Positions 34,096-46,040 of a stretch of 64,000 bases of DNA are shown here, piece after piece. Both the position numbers and the translations under genes were made by a program. Where the stretch lies: assembly GCF_000186245.1 (NCBI RefSeq), contig NC_014935.1:868001-932000 (forward strand), read 5' to 3'. This DNA comes from Nitratifractor salsuginis DSM 16511 (GTDB lineage Bacteria > Campylobacterota > Campylobacteria > Campylobacterales > Sulfurovaceae). The stretch's first letter is position 1, and the number at the start of each line of letters is the position of its first letter. The notes under the pieces are model-generated. The model had not been told where the DNA came from and ran no database searches. It saw only the letters and a list, made by a program, of their open reading frames with translations.

Positions 34096-35391
34096 ATGCA
34101 CTATCAGGTGGTGAGCTTCAACTACAAACACTGCTCCCTCGAAGAGCGGGAACGCCTGGCGTTTAAAAACGATGATGAGATCCGGGAATTTCTTCAGACG
34201 CTCGTGGCCTTCGATTTTATGCTCGAAGCCTTTGTGATCAATACGTGCAACCGGATCGAAGTGGTCACCGCCAGCCGGGACAATTTCGCCACCTTTCACG
34301 CAGTCCTGGGGCTCCTGTCGCGTACCCGGGGTGTGAATTTCTACGAATTGGAAAAGAGCGCCAAGCGTTATGAGGATGAAGAGGCGGTCCGACACCTCTT
34401 CAGCGTGGTCAGTTCTCTCGACTCTCTGGTGATCGGGGAAGCCCAGATCACGGGACAGGTGAAGCAGGGGTTCAAACTCTCCTACGACAACGGCACCGCC
34501 GGACGGGAACTCAACCGGGTGCTCAGCTACGCCGTCAAATGCGCCGCAGAGGTGCGCAATGCCACCAATATTTCCGAAAACCCTATCTCCATCGCTTCGG
34601 TGGCGGTGGCCCAGGCCCAGGATCTGATGGGAGGAACCCTGGCGGGGATGACCGGCGTGGTGGTCGGCACGGGGGAGATGGGACGCCTGGCGGCCAAGCA
34701 TCTGCTCCGTGCGGGGGCCGATGTGCTGCTGGTTTCACGCACCCGGGCACACGCAGAAGCCCTGGCCGAGGAGCTGGGAGAGAATGTCCGGGTGGGCTCG
34801 ATGGAGCGTCTGGAAGACTATATCAACCGCTATCGGCTGCTCTTCAGCGCCACCGCTTCCCCCGAGCCCATCATCACCCCCGCGATGGTGGAAGCCAAGG
34901 ATCTCAACCGGATCTGGTTCGATATGGCGATCCCGAGGGATATCGCCGAAATTTGCGAAGCGGATATCCGTATTTTCCGGATCGACGATCTGCAGGCGAT
35001 TTCCAAGAACAACCACGCTTTGCGCCAGGAACAGGCGCTGAGGGCTTCGGAGATCGTCGAACGATATGTGGAGGAGTTTTACCGTTGGCTCCAGGCCCTC
35101 TCCATCGAACCGGTGATCCGGCAGATGCGTCTGGAGATCGAGGCGGTGATCGACGAGGAGATCGCCCGGGCCCTGCGTAAGGGCTACATCCCCGCCGAGA
35201 GTGCCGAGAATGTCCGCCATCTGGTGGCCCAGTCCTTCGACAAATACCTCCACCGGCCCACCAAAAATCTCCGCGGAATTTCCAAAGAGAGTGATGGAAG
35301 CCGGGCTATCGAAGCGATCAAAACGATTTTCGAGATCGATACCTCCGATGTCGATCCCAAACAGTATAAAAATCAGTCAAAGGAATCCTGA
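34096..35391 (+). CDS. hemA: glutamyl-tRNA reductase
   Basis: First committed enzyme of the C5 haem pathway: reduces Glu-tRNA to glutamate-1-semialdehyde with NADPH. At 431 residues it has [10 protein letters not shown] with the catalytic Cys, [33 protein letters not shown] and the C-terminal helical dimer domain. The ATG at 34096 gives the family N-terminus; the open frame upstream is ispB shadow. proS follows after 2 bases. Confidence 0.94.
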   Translation: MHYQVVSFNYKHCSLEERERLAFKNDDEIREFLQTLVAFDFMLEAFVINTCNRIEVVTASRDNFATFHAVLGLLSRTRGVNFYELEKSAKRYEDEEAVRHLFSVVSSLDSLVIGEAQITGQVKQGFKLSYDNGTAGRELNRVLSYAVKCAAEVRNATNISENPISIASVAVAQAQDLMGGTLAGMTGVVVGTGEMGRLAAKHLLRAGADVLLVSRTRAHAEALAEELGENVRVGSMERLEDYINRYRLLFSATASPEPIITPAMVEAKDLNRIWFDMAIPRDIAEICEADIRIFRIDDLQAISKNNHALRQEQALRASEIVERYVEEFYRWLQALSIEPVIRQMRLEIEAVIDEEIARALRKGYIPAESAENVRHLVAQSFDKYLHRPTKNLRGISKESDGSRAIEAIKTIFEIDTSDVDPKQYKNQSKES

Positions 35392-35393
35392 GT

Positions 35394-37109
35394 ATGCGCT
35401 TTTCCAAACTATTGATCCCCACCGCCAAAGAGGCACCCAGCGACGCGGTGCTTCCCAGCCATATCTACCTGCTTCGCGCCGGGTTTATCCAGAGTGTGGG
35501 AGCGGGACTTTATAACTTCCTCCCTCTGGGCAAGCGGAGCCTGGACCGGGTGCGCCAGGTGGTCAAAGAGGAGCTCGACGCCGCGGGTTGCCAGGAAGTG
35601 GACCTGGCCTTCGTGACCCCGGCGGAGCTCTGGCGTGAGAGCGGACGCTTCGAGAAATACGGCAAAGAGCTGCTGCGCTTCACCGACCGCAAGGAGAACG
35701 AGTTTGTCCTGGGGCCCACCCACGAAGAGATGATGGTCAACCTGGTGCGCCAGAGTGTCAAAAGCTACAAGCAATTGCCCCTGCATCTCTATCAGATCAA
35801 GACCAAGTTCCGTGACGAGATCCGCCCCCGCTTCGGACTGATGCGCGGGAGAGAGTTTTTGATGGAGGACGGCTACAGCTTCCACAAGGACGAAGAGGAT
35901 ATGAAGCGGGAGTTCGACCATATGGAGGCGACCTACAGCCGGATCTTCACCCGACTCGGGCTCGATTTCCGTGTCGTCGAAGCCGACAGCGGTGCCATCG
36001 GCGGCAGCGGATCCAAGGAGTTCATGGTCCTGGCCGACAGCGGCGAGGATACCATCGTGGTCTGTGAAGGGTGCGACTACGGCGCCAACATCGAGGCGGC
36101 GGTACGCGCCCCCAAAGCGGCGCCGGAGTACGAAGAGGGCGAAGAGCCCGAAATGACCGCGGGTGAATTCCAGACCCCGGGCATCAAGACCATCGACGAT
36201 CTGGCGGATTTCTTCCATATCGATCCTCACCATCTCATCAAAGCGGTGGCCAAAAAGGCCCTCTACGACGAAGGGCGCGAAGCGATCGTCCTCTTCTTCC
36301 TCCGGGGCAACGACGAGCTGGAGGAGACCAAAGCCTGCAACGCCGTAGGAGCCAACGAACTGGTCGATGTGAGCGAGGAGGAGCTTCGGGCCGCCGGGCT
36401 TACCCCCGGATTTATGGGTTTTATCAATCTTCCCGATGGGATCCGCTACGTCATCGACAAAGAGCTCAAGGGCGAAACTCCGATGATCATGGGGGCCAAC
36501 AAAGAAGATTACCATCTCATCGGTGTAACGGTACCCGACTACGGTGATTTCTTCGCCGATCTGGTGGCGGTGCAGGAGGGGGACCGCTGTGCCAAATGCG
36601 GCGGGCGGCTCCACTACACCAAGGGGATCGAAGTAGGGCACATCTTCCAGCTCGGGACCCGCTACAGCGAGCCGCTCAATGCAACCTTCCTCGACGAGAA
36701 CGGCAAGCGCCGCCCCTTCGTGATGGGAACCTACGGTATCGGGGTCTCCCGGCTTCTGGCGGCGATCATCGAGCAGCACCACGACGATCGGGGCTGTATC
36801 TGGACCCGGGAGAGTGCCCCCTTCGATGTGGAGATCATCGTCTCCAACATCGCCAACGACGCCGAGCGGGAAGCGGCCGAAGAGCTCTACCGCCTGCTGA
36901 AAAGCAAAGGGGTGGAGGTGCTCCTCGACGACCGCAAGGAACGCTTCGGATTCAAAATGAAGGATTTCGAGCTCATTGGGATTCCCCTGGGGATCGTAGT
37001 GGGCAAGAAACTGGCCGATGGCCAGGTGGAGCTGATTGTCAGGGACGGTCTGGAGCGCATCGACCTGCCCCTGGAGCGCGTGGCCGACGAGGTCCTGGAA
37101 CGGGTCTAG
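35394..37109 (+). CDS. proS: prolyl-tRNA synthetase, bacterial type
   Basis: Class II synthetase of 571 residues with the INS editing domain (~225-385) between motifs 2 and 3, the usual bacterial form. Motif 1 [12 protein letters not shown], motif 2 ([20 protein letters not shown]) and motif 3 ([14 protein letters not shown]) are visible, followed by the HGTP anticodon domain. The fxsA start lies one base after the stop. Confidence 0.94.
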   Translation: MRFSKLLIPTAKEAPSDAVLPSHIYLLRAGFIQSVGAGLYNFLPLGKRSLDRVRQVVKEELDAAGCQEVDLAFVTPAELWRESGRFEKYGKELLRFTDRKENEFVLGPTHEEMMVNLVRQSVKSYKQLPLHLYQIKTKFRDEIRPRFGLMRGREFLMEDGYSFHKDEEDMKREFDHMEATYSRIFTRLGLDFRVVEADSGAIGGSGSKEFMVLADSGEDTIVVCEGCDYGANIEAAVRAPKAAPEYEEGEEPEMTAGEFQTPGIKTIDDLADFFHIDPHHLIKAVAKKALYDEGREAIVLFFLRGNDELEETKACNAVGANELVDVSEEELRAAGLTPGFMGFINLPDGIRYVIDKELKGETPMIMGANKEDYHLIGVTVPDYGDFFADLVAVQEGDRCAKCGGRLHYTKGIEVGHIFQLGTRYSEPLNATFLDENGKRRPFVMGTYGIGVSRLLAAIIEQHHDDRGCIWTRESAPFDVEIIVSNIANDAEREAAEELYRLLKSKGVEVLLDDRKERFGFKMKDFELIGIPLGIVVGKKLADGQVELIVRDGLERIDLPLERVADEVLERV

Positions 37110-37110
37110 G

Positions 37111-37545
37111 ATGCTCTACCTTCTCATACTCTTCTTCGCCGAACTCTTCGTCTCTCTCAAAGTAGGGACGGTGATCGGCTTTGGCTGGAGTGTGGTTTGG
37201 ATTCTCTCGACGATGATCCTGGGGGCTCTGCTGCTGAAACTCTCCCCCTATGCTCTCTGGAACAATTTCCAAACCTTCAATTTCGGCAAGTTCGACCTGC
37301 GGGATGTCCACAACGCCTCCATAGCTTATATGGCGGGGGCAATCCTGCTGATCATCCCCGGAGTGCTGACGGATCTGATCGGTATCGCCCTCCTGCTCTA
37401 CACACTCTATTTACATTTGTTCGCTAGAATCCGACCTAAGCAGCAAACACCGCATGACCCATTTTATGAAGGAGACAACAATGTCATTGACGTGGAAATT
37501 ATCGATGAGCCTGATCACAGCGAGCGTGATCGCAAGCTCCGCTGA
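37111..37545 (+). CDS. fxsA: FxsA family membrane protein
   Basis: A 144-residue inner-membrane protein with the FxsA pattern: ELFVSLKVGTVIGF, ILGALLLKL, and LLIIPGVLTDLIGIALL, with four short hydrophobic segments and an acidic cytoplasmic tail. FxsA overproduction relieves phage T7 exclusion by F in E. coli; its normal role is unclear. The last 65 bases, coding the tail, overlap the start of the next gene in another frame. Same position in the Campylobacter haem operon. Confidence 0.85.
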   Translation: MLYLLILFFAELFVSLKVGTVIGFGWSVVWILSTMILGALLLKLSPYALWNNFQTFNFGKFDLRDVHNASIAYMAGAILLIIPGVLTDLIGIALLLYTLYLHLFARIRPKQQTPHDPFYEGDNNVIDVEIIDEPDHSERDRKLR

Positions 37546-38308
37546 ATTCAACCTGGAGAACTTCGTTCGTCATACCCTGGTGAAAAACCCGAGGATCAAG
37601 GTCGAGAAGGTTCAGGAGATCGCCCATCAGTCCCTGGAAGGGCGTCCAGGATGGACCGTTTATATGTTTACGATGGACCTGGTGATGGGAAAACGCAAGC
37701 AACAGATCCCCGAGATGGTCTTCATCAACCCCAAAGAGGAACTGGCCGCCATGTCTTTGATCGATCTCAAGACAGGGGAGGATTTGCGCAACACTATCAA
37801 GCCCAAGATGCCCGAAAGCTTCTACAACAAGAAGCACCTGATTGCCGGCAATGCCGACGCTCCCCACAAGATCGTGGTCTTCTCCGATCCCCAGTGCCCC
37901 TTCTGTCTAGGCTATCTGCCGGGCCTGCTCAAAGATGTCCGGGCCCATCCCGACAAAATGGCCCTCTATTACTATCATATGCCGCTGAAACGCCTCCATC
38001 CGGTCTCCGAGACGTTGACCCGGGCTATGGAATATCTCCAGAGTCACGGCAGGGCCGATGAAGCAATGAAATTCTACAGCCTCAAGATCGATCCCCGTGA
38101 GAAAAACGAGAAAAAAATTCTCGCCGAGATAAAAAAACAGCTCGGTATCGATCTGAAAGCTGCGGATATCGACAAGCCCGAGTATAAGACCGCTGTCAAA
38201 GCTGATATGAATAAAGCGGCTTCGATGATGGTTCGCGGCACCCCCACCGTCTATTTCGACGGGAAGTACGATCCGACCCGCAGCGCCTATAAAAAATACC
38301 TCAAATAA
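37481..38308 (+). CDS. periplasmic thiol:disulfide protein, DsbA/DsbG-like
   Basis: A 275-residue protein with a short signal peptide (LSMSLITASVIASSAEF), an N-terminal dimerisation-like part (~24-120) and a thioredoxin-fold part with Cys139-Pro-Phe-Cys142 in FSDPQCPFCLGY, plus cis-Pro in RGTPTVYF. The two-part build resembles DsbC/DsbG. The ATG at 37481 has AAGGAG upstream and lies inside the fxsA tail. It sits between fxsA and hemC, an insertion relative to the Campylobacter order as I recall it. Confidence 0.82.
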   Translation: MSLTWKLSMSLITASVIASSAEFNLENFVRHTLVKNPRIKVEKVQEIAHQSLEGRPGWTVYMFTMDLVMGKRKQQIPEMVFINPKEELAAMSLIDLKTGEDLRNTIKPKMPESFYNKKHLIAGNADAPHKIVVFSDPQCPFCLGYLPGLLKDVRAHPDKMALYYYHMPLKRLHPVSETLTRAMEYLQSHGRADEAMKFYSLKIDPREKNEKKILAEIKKQLGIDLKAADIDKPEYKTAVKADMNKAASMMVRGTPTVYFDGKYDPTRSAYKKYLK

Positions 38309-38317
38309 GGACTCGGT

Positions 38318-39271
38318 GTGGATAAGTTGACCATCGTGACCCGGGCGAGCCAACTGGCCCTCTGGCAAGCCTATCACATCAAAGATCGGATCGAGAAGGC
38401 CCGCCCCGAACTGGAGGTGGAGCTGATGGAGATCACCAGCCGGGGAGACAAGATCCTGGACCGTCCCCTCGCTCTGGTGGGCGGCAAGGGGCATTTCACC
38501 AAGGAGTTGGAGGATGAAATGCTCGCGGGCCGGGCGCAGATGGCTGTCCACTCCCTCAAAGACGTGCCTACCTTCATCCCCGAAGGCTTGGAGCTGGCGG
38601 CGATTACCGAACGCCAGGATCAGAGCGATGTCTTCCTCTCCCATCGCTTCAGCTCTCTGGAAGCTCTGCCCGAGGGAGCCGTGGTGGGGACGACGAGCCT
38701 GCGGCGCCGGATGCAGTTGCTCCAGCGCCGCCCCGATCTGATCGTGAAGGATCTGCGGGGCAATGTCAATACCCGCCTGCGCAAGCTGGCAGAAGGGCAA
38801 TATGACGCCATCATCCTCGCCTACATCGGTTTGGCGCGCCTCGATCTGCTCAAGGAGATCCCCCACGTCCAAAAGCTGGAGTGGATGATCCCGCCCATGG
38901 GCCAGGCGGCCCTGGGGATCGAGATCCTCTCCGGAGACGAAGAGTTGCGGCATCTCGCGATGGAACTGGATGATCCCGAGACCCATCTCTGCACCGAGAT
39001 CGAGCGGGAATTCGTGGCGGCGGTGGGGGCAGGATGCTCGGCTCCCGTTGCGGTCAATGCCCGTATTATCGATGGTGAATTGGACTTGCGTGCGATGCTG
39101 GGCTATCCCGACGCCAGCGAAGTGCTCTACGAGGAGCTGGTGCTCCCGATGGAAGAGGCCACGGGTGCGGGCAAGCGCCTGGCCGAGAAGATGATCGCCG
39201 ACGGAGCGCTGGAACTTCTGGCCGAGGCGGAAAAACGCGCTTTCAAAGAGGAACGCCCCGAACGCCTCTGA
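38318..39271 (+). CDS. hemC: porphobilinogen deaminase
   Basis: Joins four porphobilinogens into hydroxymethylbilane. The 317-residue protein shows TRASQLALWQA, GDKILDRPLALVGGKG, HSLKDVPTF, RGNVNTRLRKLAEGQYDAII and the dipyrromethane-cofactor Cys in GAGCSAPVAV. Start GTG at 38318. Last gene of the 32.9-39.3 kb operon. Confidence 0.94.
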   Translation: MDKLTIVTRASQLALWQAYHIKDRIEKARPELEVELMEITSRGDKILDRPLALVGGKGHFTKELEDEMLAGRAQMAVHSLKDVPTFIPEGLELAAITERQDQSDVFLSHRFSSLEALPEGAVVGTTSLRRRMQLLQRRPDLIVKDLRGNVNTRLRKLAEGQYDAIILAYIGLARLDLLKEIPHVQKLEWMIPPMGQAALGIEILSGDEELRHLAMELDDPETHLCTEIEREFVAAVGAGCSAPVAVNARIIDGELDLRAMLGYPDASEVLYEELVLPMEEATGAGKRLAEKMIADGALELLAEAEKRAFKEERPERL

Positions 39272-39597
39272 AGTTCCAGAAACAAAACCTATTCAAATTT
39301 TACCCCTATGTTAACTTAGCTTTCCATATAGCTAAAGACAAGTAGTTTCCTACAAAACCCAATCTAATCTTTTCCTCTTTGATACAATTTTAACAAAATC
39401 TTGACTAAATTAAAATGAGTATTCTAGTTACTACTCCTTGGCCTTTTTCCTAAATTCTAGGATGAGCTTTTTCTTTTATTGCGAATTGGTCTTTAGAATG
39501 TGAGGGGGCAATGCTGATTGTGAGCACTTTTGGAGTGGGGCTTTGTGGTGGGTGATGAGGTTTAAGTTTTATGAGAGCCGCCACTTTGTACTCTGGC
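39272..39597. other. 326-base intergenic stretch without recognised gene
   Basis: AT-rich space between the convergent hemC and adk genes. No open frame with a ribosome site, no strong hairpin plus T-run and no repeat family member was seen. Confidence 0.6.
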
Positions 39598-40197
39598 TCA
39601 ATCTTCAGCGGCTTTTTCTTTGATGAAGGCTTCCATCTCTTCGACGATGGGTTCGATGGGGCGCTCGCCGTCGATGACTTTGAGCAGGCCCTTCTCTTCA
39701 TAGAACTTCTCGATCTCGGGCAGGGGATCGAGGTAAATCTTCATCCGCTGTTTGAAGACCTCTTCATTATCGTCGCTGCGCTTGACTTCCGCCTCTTCGG
39801 CACGGCCGAGGATCCGCTCGCGGGCGACGGCTTCGCTGACCCGCACTTCGATGACCGCTTTGAGCTCGATCTCGGGGTCTTTGGAGAGGATCTCGTCGAG
39901 GGCTTTCATCTGCTCGACGCTGCGGGGGAAACCGTCGATGAGGATGATCTCTTTGGGGGCGTTTTTGACGGCATTGACGATGGTGTTGATGACGATATCG
40001 AGGGGGACTAGGGCGCCGCGGGAGATGTAGCTCTCGATCTCTTTGCCCAGTTCGCTGCCGCTGGCGACCTCCTGGCGGAGCATTTCACCGGTGGAGTAAT
40101 GCACGACGCTATCGGGGTTGCGCTCGGCGATGATTTCCGCGTCGGTAGTTTTGCCCGATCCGGGGGCGCCGATGATGAGGAAGAGTTTTTTTGCCAT
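39598..40197 (-). CDS. adk: adenylate kinase
   Basis: Interconverts ATP+AMP and 2 ADP. The 199-residue protein has P-loop IIGAPGSGKTTDAEIIAERN, the AMP-binding STGEMLRQEV and ILIDGFPRSVEQM. It is the short form with no zinc LID insertion. Epsilonproteobacterial genomes commonly place adk after aspS, as here. A repeat and hairpin lie between the two. Confidence 0.92.
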   Translation of the reverse strand: MAKKLFLIIGAPGSGKTTDAEIIAERNPDSVVHYSTGEMLRQEVASGSELGKEIESYISRGALVPLDIVINTIVNAVKNAPKEIILIDGFPRSVEQMKALDEILSKDPEIELKAVIEVRVSEAVARERILGRAEEAEVKRSDDNEEVFKQRMKIYLDPLPEIEKFYEEKGLLKVIDGERPIEPIVEEMEAFIKEKAAED

Positions 40198-40205
40198 AAT
40201 TTTTC

Positions 40206-40317
40206 CTTTCTGTGTTGGTCACTGGTCATTAGCCACTGGCGATTGGGTAAAGTGTCGGTTCAGGCCCCAATGACCAATGACCAATGACCAATGCCCGAAA
40301 GAGCGGAAGCTCTTTCG
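40206..40317. repeat. CCAATGA 7-bp repeats plus perfect hairpin
   Basis: Degenerate TTGGTCA/CATTAGCCACTGG units precede four CCAATGA units (40266-40293). Then a perfect 9-bp hairpin CGAAAGAGC-GGAA-GCTCTTTCG (40296-40317) directly abuts the aspS stop codon. There is no T-run on the transcribed strand. Confidence 0.85.
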
Positions 40318-42096
<1,779 letters not shown>

Positions 42097-42238
42097 GTTG
42101 CTTCCTGATGTGATATTTTGGCGCGATTATAGCGAAAGGGGGATAAGGAGGGGTTGAGAAGGTTCTGGCGTCATCCCCTTTAAGGCGGAATAGGGGATAA
42201 TCGAAAAAAGATCGCTCATAGCAACGAAAGGGCAAAAG

Positions 42239-42880
42239 ATGAAAAACATCCATATCATTGAACATCCGCTTATCGACCACAAACTTTCCATCCTGAGGAA
42301 CAAGGAGACGCCGATGCACGAGTTCCGTCGGCTGCTTGACGATATCGGACTGTTGATGACCTACGAGGTGACCCGAAGCCTGGAGACGGAGCCGGTGGAG
42401 GTGGAGACCCCGGTGGGGAAGGCGGTATGCAATCGGCTGGCCAAACCCCCGGTCCTGGTGACGATCCTGCGGGCGGGGATCGGGATGCTGGGTTCTTTTA
42501 TGCAGATGCTGCCCGAGAGCCCGGTCGGCTTCCTGGGCATGCAGCGCAACGAAGAGACTCTGCAGCCGGAGAGTTACTACTCCAAGATCCCCTCAGCCGC
42601 ACGGACCCATCCGGTGATCCTCATCGACCCGATGCTGGCGACGGGGGGATCGGCAGGGGATGCCGTGGCCCATCTTCAGGCCAACGGTGTGGAGGAGATC
42701 GTCTTCGTCTGTCTCGTCGCGGCACCGGAGGGGGTCAAGGCGCTCAACGCGCGTTATCCCAATCTCCATATCTATACCGCTGCTCTGGATGACCGGCTCA
42801 ACGAGCACGGCTACATCGTCCCGGGCCTGGGAGATGCCGGAGACCGGGTCTTCGGAACCGGTGTGGATGATATACGTTAG
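42239..42880 (+). CDS. upp: uracil phosphoribosyltransferase
   Basis: Pyrimidine salvage: uracil + PRPP to UMP. The 213-residue protein has EHPLIDHKLSILRNKET, ILRAGIGMLG, the PRPP loop ILIDPMLATGGSAGDAV and the uracil-binding end YIVPGLGDAGDRVFGT. ATG at 42239 after AAAGGGC. Single gene, divergent from aspS. Confidence 0.95.
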   Translation: MKNIHIIEHPLIDHKLSILRNKETPMHEFRRLLDDIGLLMTYEVTRSLETEPVEVETPVGKAVCNRLAKPPVLVTILRAGIGMLGSFMQMLPESPVGFLGMQRNEETLQPESYYSKIPSAARTHPVILIDPMLATGGSAGDAVAHLQANGVEEIVFVCLVAAPEGVKALNARYPNLHIYTAALDDRLNEHGYIVPGLGDAGDRVFGTGVDDIR

Positions 42881-42932
42881 GAGTGATATAAGGGGAGTGA
42901 AGGGGCTTTGGCAGTTCGGGTAGCCCCCGATT

Positions 42933-43496
42933 TTAGAGCTTCTTGTAGTAGTCTTCGATCTCTTTGGCCGTCATAGCGCCGAGTTGCATATGTTTCACTT
43001 CTCCGTTTTTGTCGCTGAGGATGATGAGGGGGACGGAGCCCTTCCATCCGGCGACCCGGGCGATGAAGTTGGCGAAGGGCAGAGCCTGGGCGGTATCGAC
43101 CAGGTGGATCCCCTGAAGGGAGAGCTCTTTTTCGAAGGCTTTGAGCTGATCGGGCTTGAGCCCTTTGAGTTCGAAGGCGACCACTTCCATATCTTTGAGT
43201 TTGGGCTTGAGCTGCGTTAGGGTCTGCAACTCATTGCGGCAGGGGGTCCCGCTGTTGATGAAAAACATCGCGAAGACCTTTTTGCCTTTGAATTCGGGAT
43301 AGTTGAGCCCTTTGGGGCCCGGGATGATGTGGAAGATCTGTCCGTGGGTATCGGTGAAGGTGAATTGGAGTTTTTGTGTCTGGGGACTTTGGGGCGCGGG
43401 CTGTGTGGCGGAAGCCGGAGACGTTTCGGCTGCTACGCCGTTGATCCCCGAGATTAGCGCTATCAGAAGGGAAAGCAGAATCTTACGGCTTTTCAT
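42933..43496 (-). CDS. TlpA-like thioredoxin-fold protein lacking the first active-site Cys
   Basis: A 187-residue exported protein: signal peptide (KSRKILLSLLIALISGINGVAA), a Pro/Gln-rich spacer, then an AhpC/TSA-TlpA fold (KVFAMFFINSGTPCRNELQT). Where TlpA has WCPPC this has SGTPC, so only the second Cys remains and ordinary dithiol chemistry is ruled out. It has the expected cis-Pro-type segment (GSVPLIILSDKNGEV). It could be a chaperone-like or single-Cys redox protein. Confidence 0.72.
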   Translation of the reverse strand: MKSRKILLSLLIALISGINGVAAETSPASATQPAPQSPQTQKLQFTFTDTHGQIFHIIPGPKGLNYPEFKGKKVFAMFFINSGTPCRNELQTLTQLKPKLKDMEVVAFELKGLKPDQLKAFEKELSLQGIHLVDTAQALPFANFIARVAGWKGSVPLIILSDKNGEVKHMQLGAMTAKEIEDYYKKL

Positions 43497-43640
43497 TTAC
43501 TATATCCTTTATTTATTTATAATAAGATTTCGTTGAAGTGATTGTATCACAAAAGATTTGGGTGAAACGGATGTTGTTTTCATAAAAAAATCGATTCACT
43601 GGAGTAAAATTGTAGCGATGATGAAGAAAGGATTGCAAAG

Positions 43641-46040
43641 GTGTCTGAAAACCGTAATAAGAAAAGCCTCCGTGAAGTCGTAAGCCTGCAATTTTTGCTC
43701 GGAACGATGGGAATCGTTTTGATTTTACTTTTTATGCAGATCATCTTCAGTTGGCAGAACATACGGCGATATGTCAAGGCGGACTTTAGCAAAAGTGTTT
43801 CTGTTGTGGCATTGAACATAGAGAAACTGGAGATTCCTATCCGAAAAACCCTGGAAACGCTGGCCGAATACTCTCCCTCCTTTGATGCCACTCGCTCGGG
43901 GAATGAACAGAAAGATGCCTTGCGGAAACTGGCGAATATCCTGGAACTCTACCCCGATATCTATGCGATCTATCAAGGGAACCCTCGGGGAGATCTTTAT
44001 GAATTGGTCAATCTCGATAGCGAATCCGTCGTCAGGGAAATTTACCAAGCTCCCAAATCGGCCCGATGGCTCCATATCAGGATCTTTAATGATAAAAGCG
44101 GGAAAAGAGTCCGGATCTTTGAATTCTTTGACCCTGATTTCCACCTGCTCAAAGTACGTCAAGATTCCAGTAATTACTATAGCTACAAACGCCCCTGGTT
44201 CTTGGAAGCCCTACAAACCACCAAGGTTGTGAAGACCGGTGTCTATCTCTTCAGCAATCTGCGTCGCAGAGGGGTGACCTATGCCAGACAGATGAAAAAC
44301 GGTGAAGTGGTTGCGATGGATATTACGGTGAGTAATTTGCATCGACTCCTTAATGCATTGAGGTTTCAGCCGGCAGTTTCTATTTCAATGTTGGATGAGA
44401 AAGGTCAAGTGATTGCGGCAAGTGATCCGGAGGAAGAGTCTGTCTCATCAGCGATTCTTAAAGCGATCCGAGATGGGCGGGAGCATCGACTCTTCACCTA
44501 TACCGACAAAAACGGTGTAAAAAAGCTTGCGATGGTCGTACTCCTCAGTAAGGGACCCATTAAGAGTTGGTTGGCATTTGAGGCTGGTGAGTTTGCCCTG
44601 ATGAAACCCTCTCTCTTCCAATTGTTGATCTCTCTGGGGATTGCGTTGGTTTTCATTGTTCTCTATTTGATTGTAGTGAGACGAATGATCGACCGTATCG
44701 TCAAGCCTATTGAGCAATTGGTGGATGAGACTAAACGAATCGGCGGAGGAGACTACTCATTTGCCCCCACAGTCAAAAGTAACGTTGAAGAGATTTCCCG
44801 ATTGTCGGAGTCGATTCGGGCGATGTCTCAATCAGTTTTGAGACAGAAAACGGCCCAAAAAGAGTTGATCCACTCTTTCGTCTTTACCTTGGCGGAAGCG
44901 ATTGATGCGAAATCCTCCCATACGAGTAATCATGCCAAAAAAGTTCCGGAGATCGCTCTGAGTATTCTGGAAGAGGTGAATCGATCCGACCGGGGAAGGC
45001 TGGCCGCTTTTTGTATCGATAAAGAGAGTGAGTGGGAAGAGTTTGAACTTAGTGCCTGGCTGCACGATTGCGGCAAGATCGTCACCCCGCAGCATCTCTT
45101 GGACAAAGCGACAAAGTTGGAGACAGTCTATGACCGGATCCATGAAATACGTACCCGATTTGAGATCCTTTGGCGTGATATCGAGATCGACTTTTGGAGG
45201 GACAAACTGAAAGGTAAGGTTCCTGAAGAGGAATTGCGGAAGATAAAAGAGGAGCGGCAGTGTGAACTTCAAGAAGAGTACCGTTTCATTTGCGGCCTGA
45301 ACCGGGGGGAGATTCCTGTGGACGAAGCGGCCCTGGAACGACTCAGAAAGATTGCAAAGCGACGTTGGATGCGCCATTTTGACAAGCGACCGGGGGTCAG
45401 CAATGAAGAACGCTTCCGGATACCGGCAGATAGAGGACTCCCCGTCGAAGAGTCACTCCTGGCCGATCTTCCGGAGCATAAGGTTATGCGAGATGCAGCG
45501 GAGATCGCCGAGTACCGTAAACAGGGATTTAAGGTGAATGTTCCTTCGGCACTCCGCAATAAGGGAGAGATATATAACCTGAGCATTCCACGCGGCACAC
45601 TGACCCCCGAAGAACGTTTCACGGTTCAAGAGCATGCGATGGTGACGATACGAATGCTTCGGAATCTCCCCTGGCCGGAGGAGATGTCACGGATTCCCGA
45701 ATATGCCGGGGGACACCATGAACAGCTCGACGGAAAAGGGTACCCCTATTGCCTGCGCGGGGATGAGATCTCCATTCCCGCCCGAATTATGGCTATTGCT
45801 GATATTTTTGAGGCCTTGACTGCGGTCGACCGACCTTACCGTGCCGTGATGAAACTCTCCGAAGCCCTTGAGATTATGGCGGAGATGGTTCAAGAGCAGA
45901 AGATCGATGGGGAGATCTTCGCCCTTTTCGTGCGTCGGGAGATCTATAGGGCTTATGCGGAAAAGTATCTTCGTGAAGATCAGAAAGATTTTGAAGCGAT
46001 CGACAAAGATGCGTTGTTGAATAAGGCGGGTTTGAACTAG
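43641..46040 (+). CDS. membrane HD-GYP c-di-GMP phosphodiesterase sensor
   Basis: A 799-residue sensor. An N-terminal helix (~14-36), periplasmic Cache-like domain (~40-320, with RVRIFEFFDPDF and SNYYSYKRPWFLEA), a second helix (~326-350), HAMP (~350-405) and a HD-GYP phosphodiesterase domain with H475-D476 (AWLHDCGKIV) and HHEQLDGKGYP at ~692-702. HD-GYP proteins hydrolyse c-di-GMP. The distance between HD and GYP is about 225 residues, roughly 150 more than usual, caused by a charged helical insertion. Start GTG at 43641. Its last bases overlap the convergent nadE by 4. Confidence 0.87.
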   Translation: MSENRNKKSLREVVSLQFLLGTMGIVLILLFMQIIFSWQNIRRYVKADFSKSVSVVALNIEKLEIPIRKTLETLAEYSPSFDATRSGNEQKDALRKLANILELYPDIYAIYQGNPRGDLYELVNLDSESVVREIYQAPKSARWLHIRIFNDKSGKRVRIFEFFDPDFHLLKVRQDSSNYYSYKRPWFLEALQTTKVVKTGVYLFSNLRRRGVTYARQMKNGEVVAMDITVSNLHRLLNALRFQPAVSISMLDEKGQVIAASDPEEESVSSAILKAIRDGREHRLFTYTDKNGVKKLAMVVLLSKGPIKSWLAFEAGEFALMKPSLFQLLISLGIALVFIVLYLIVVRRMIDRIVKPIEQLVDETKRIGGGDYSFAPTVKSNVEEISRLSESIRAMSQSVLRQKTAQKELIHSFVFTLAEAIDAKSSHTSNHAKKVPEIALSILEEVNRSDRGRLAAFCIDKESEWEEFELSAWLHDCGKIVTPQHLLDKATKLETVYDRIHEIRTRFEILWRDIEIDFWRDKLKGKVPEEELRKIKEERQCELQEEYRFICGLNRGEIPVDEAALERLRKIAKRRWMRHFDKRPGVSNEERFRIPADRGLPVEESLLADLPEHKVMRDAAEIAEYRKQGFKVNVPSALRNKGEIYNLSIPRGTLTPEERFTVQEHAMVTIRMLRNLPWPEEMSRIPEYAGGHHEQLDGKGYPYCLRGDEISIPARIMAIADIFEALTAVDRPYRAVMKLSEALEIMAEMVQEQKIDGEIFALFVRREIYRAYAEKYLREDQKDFEAIDKDALLNKAGLN

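Noticed and set aside
39272-39597. Possible small RNA or gene between hemC and adk
   Set aside because: No promoter with proper spacing plus terminator, and no frame with a ribosome site.
42901-42937. GGGGCT...AGCCCC hairpin after upp as terminator
   Set aside because: The stem is only six pairs with a 14-base loop and a broken T-run; too weak to list.
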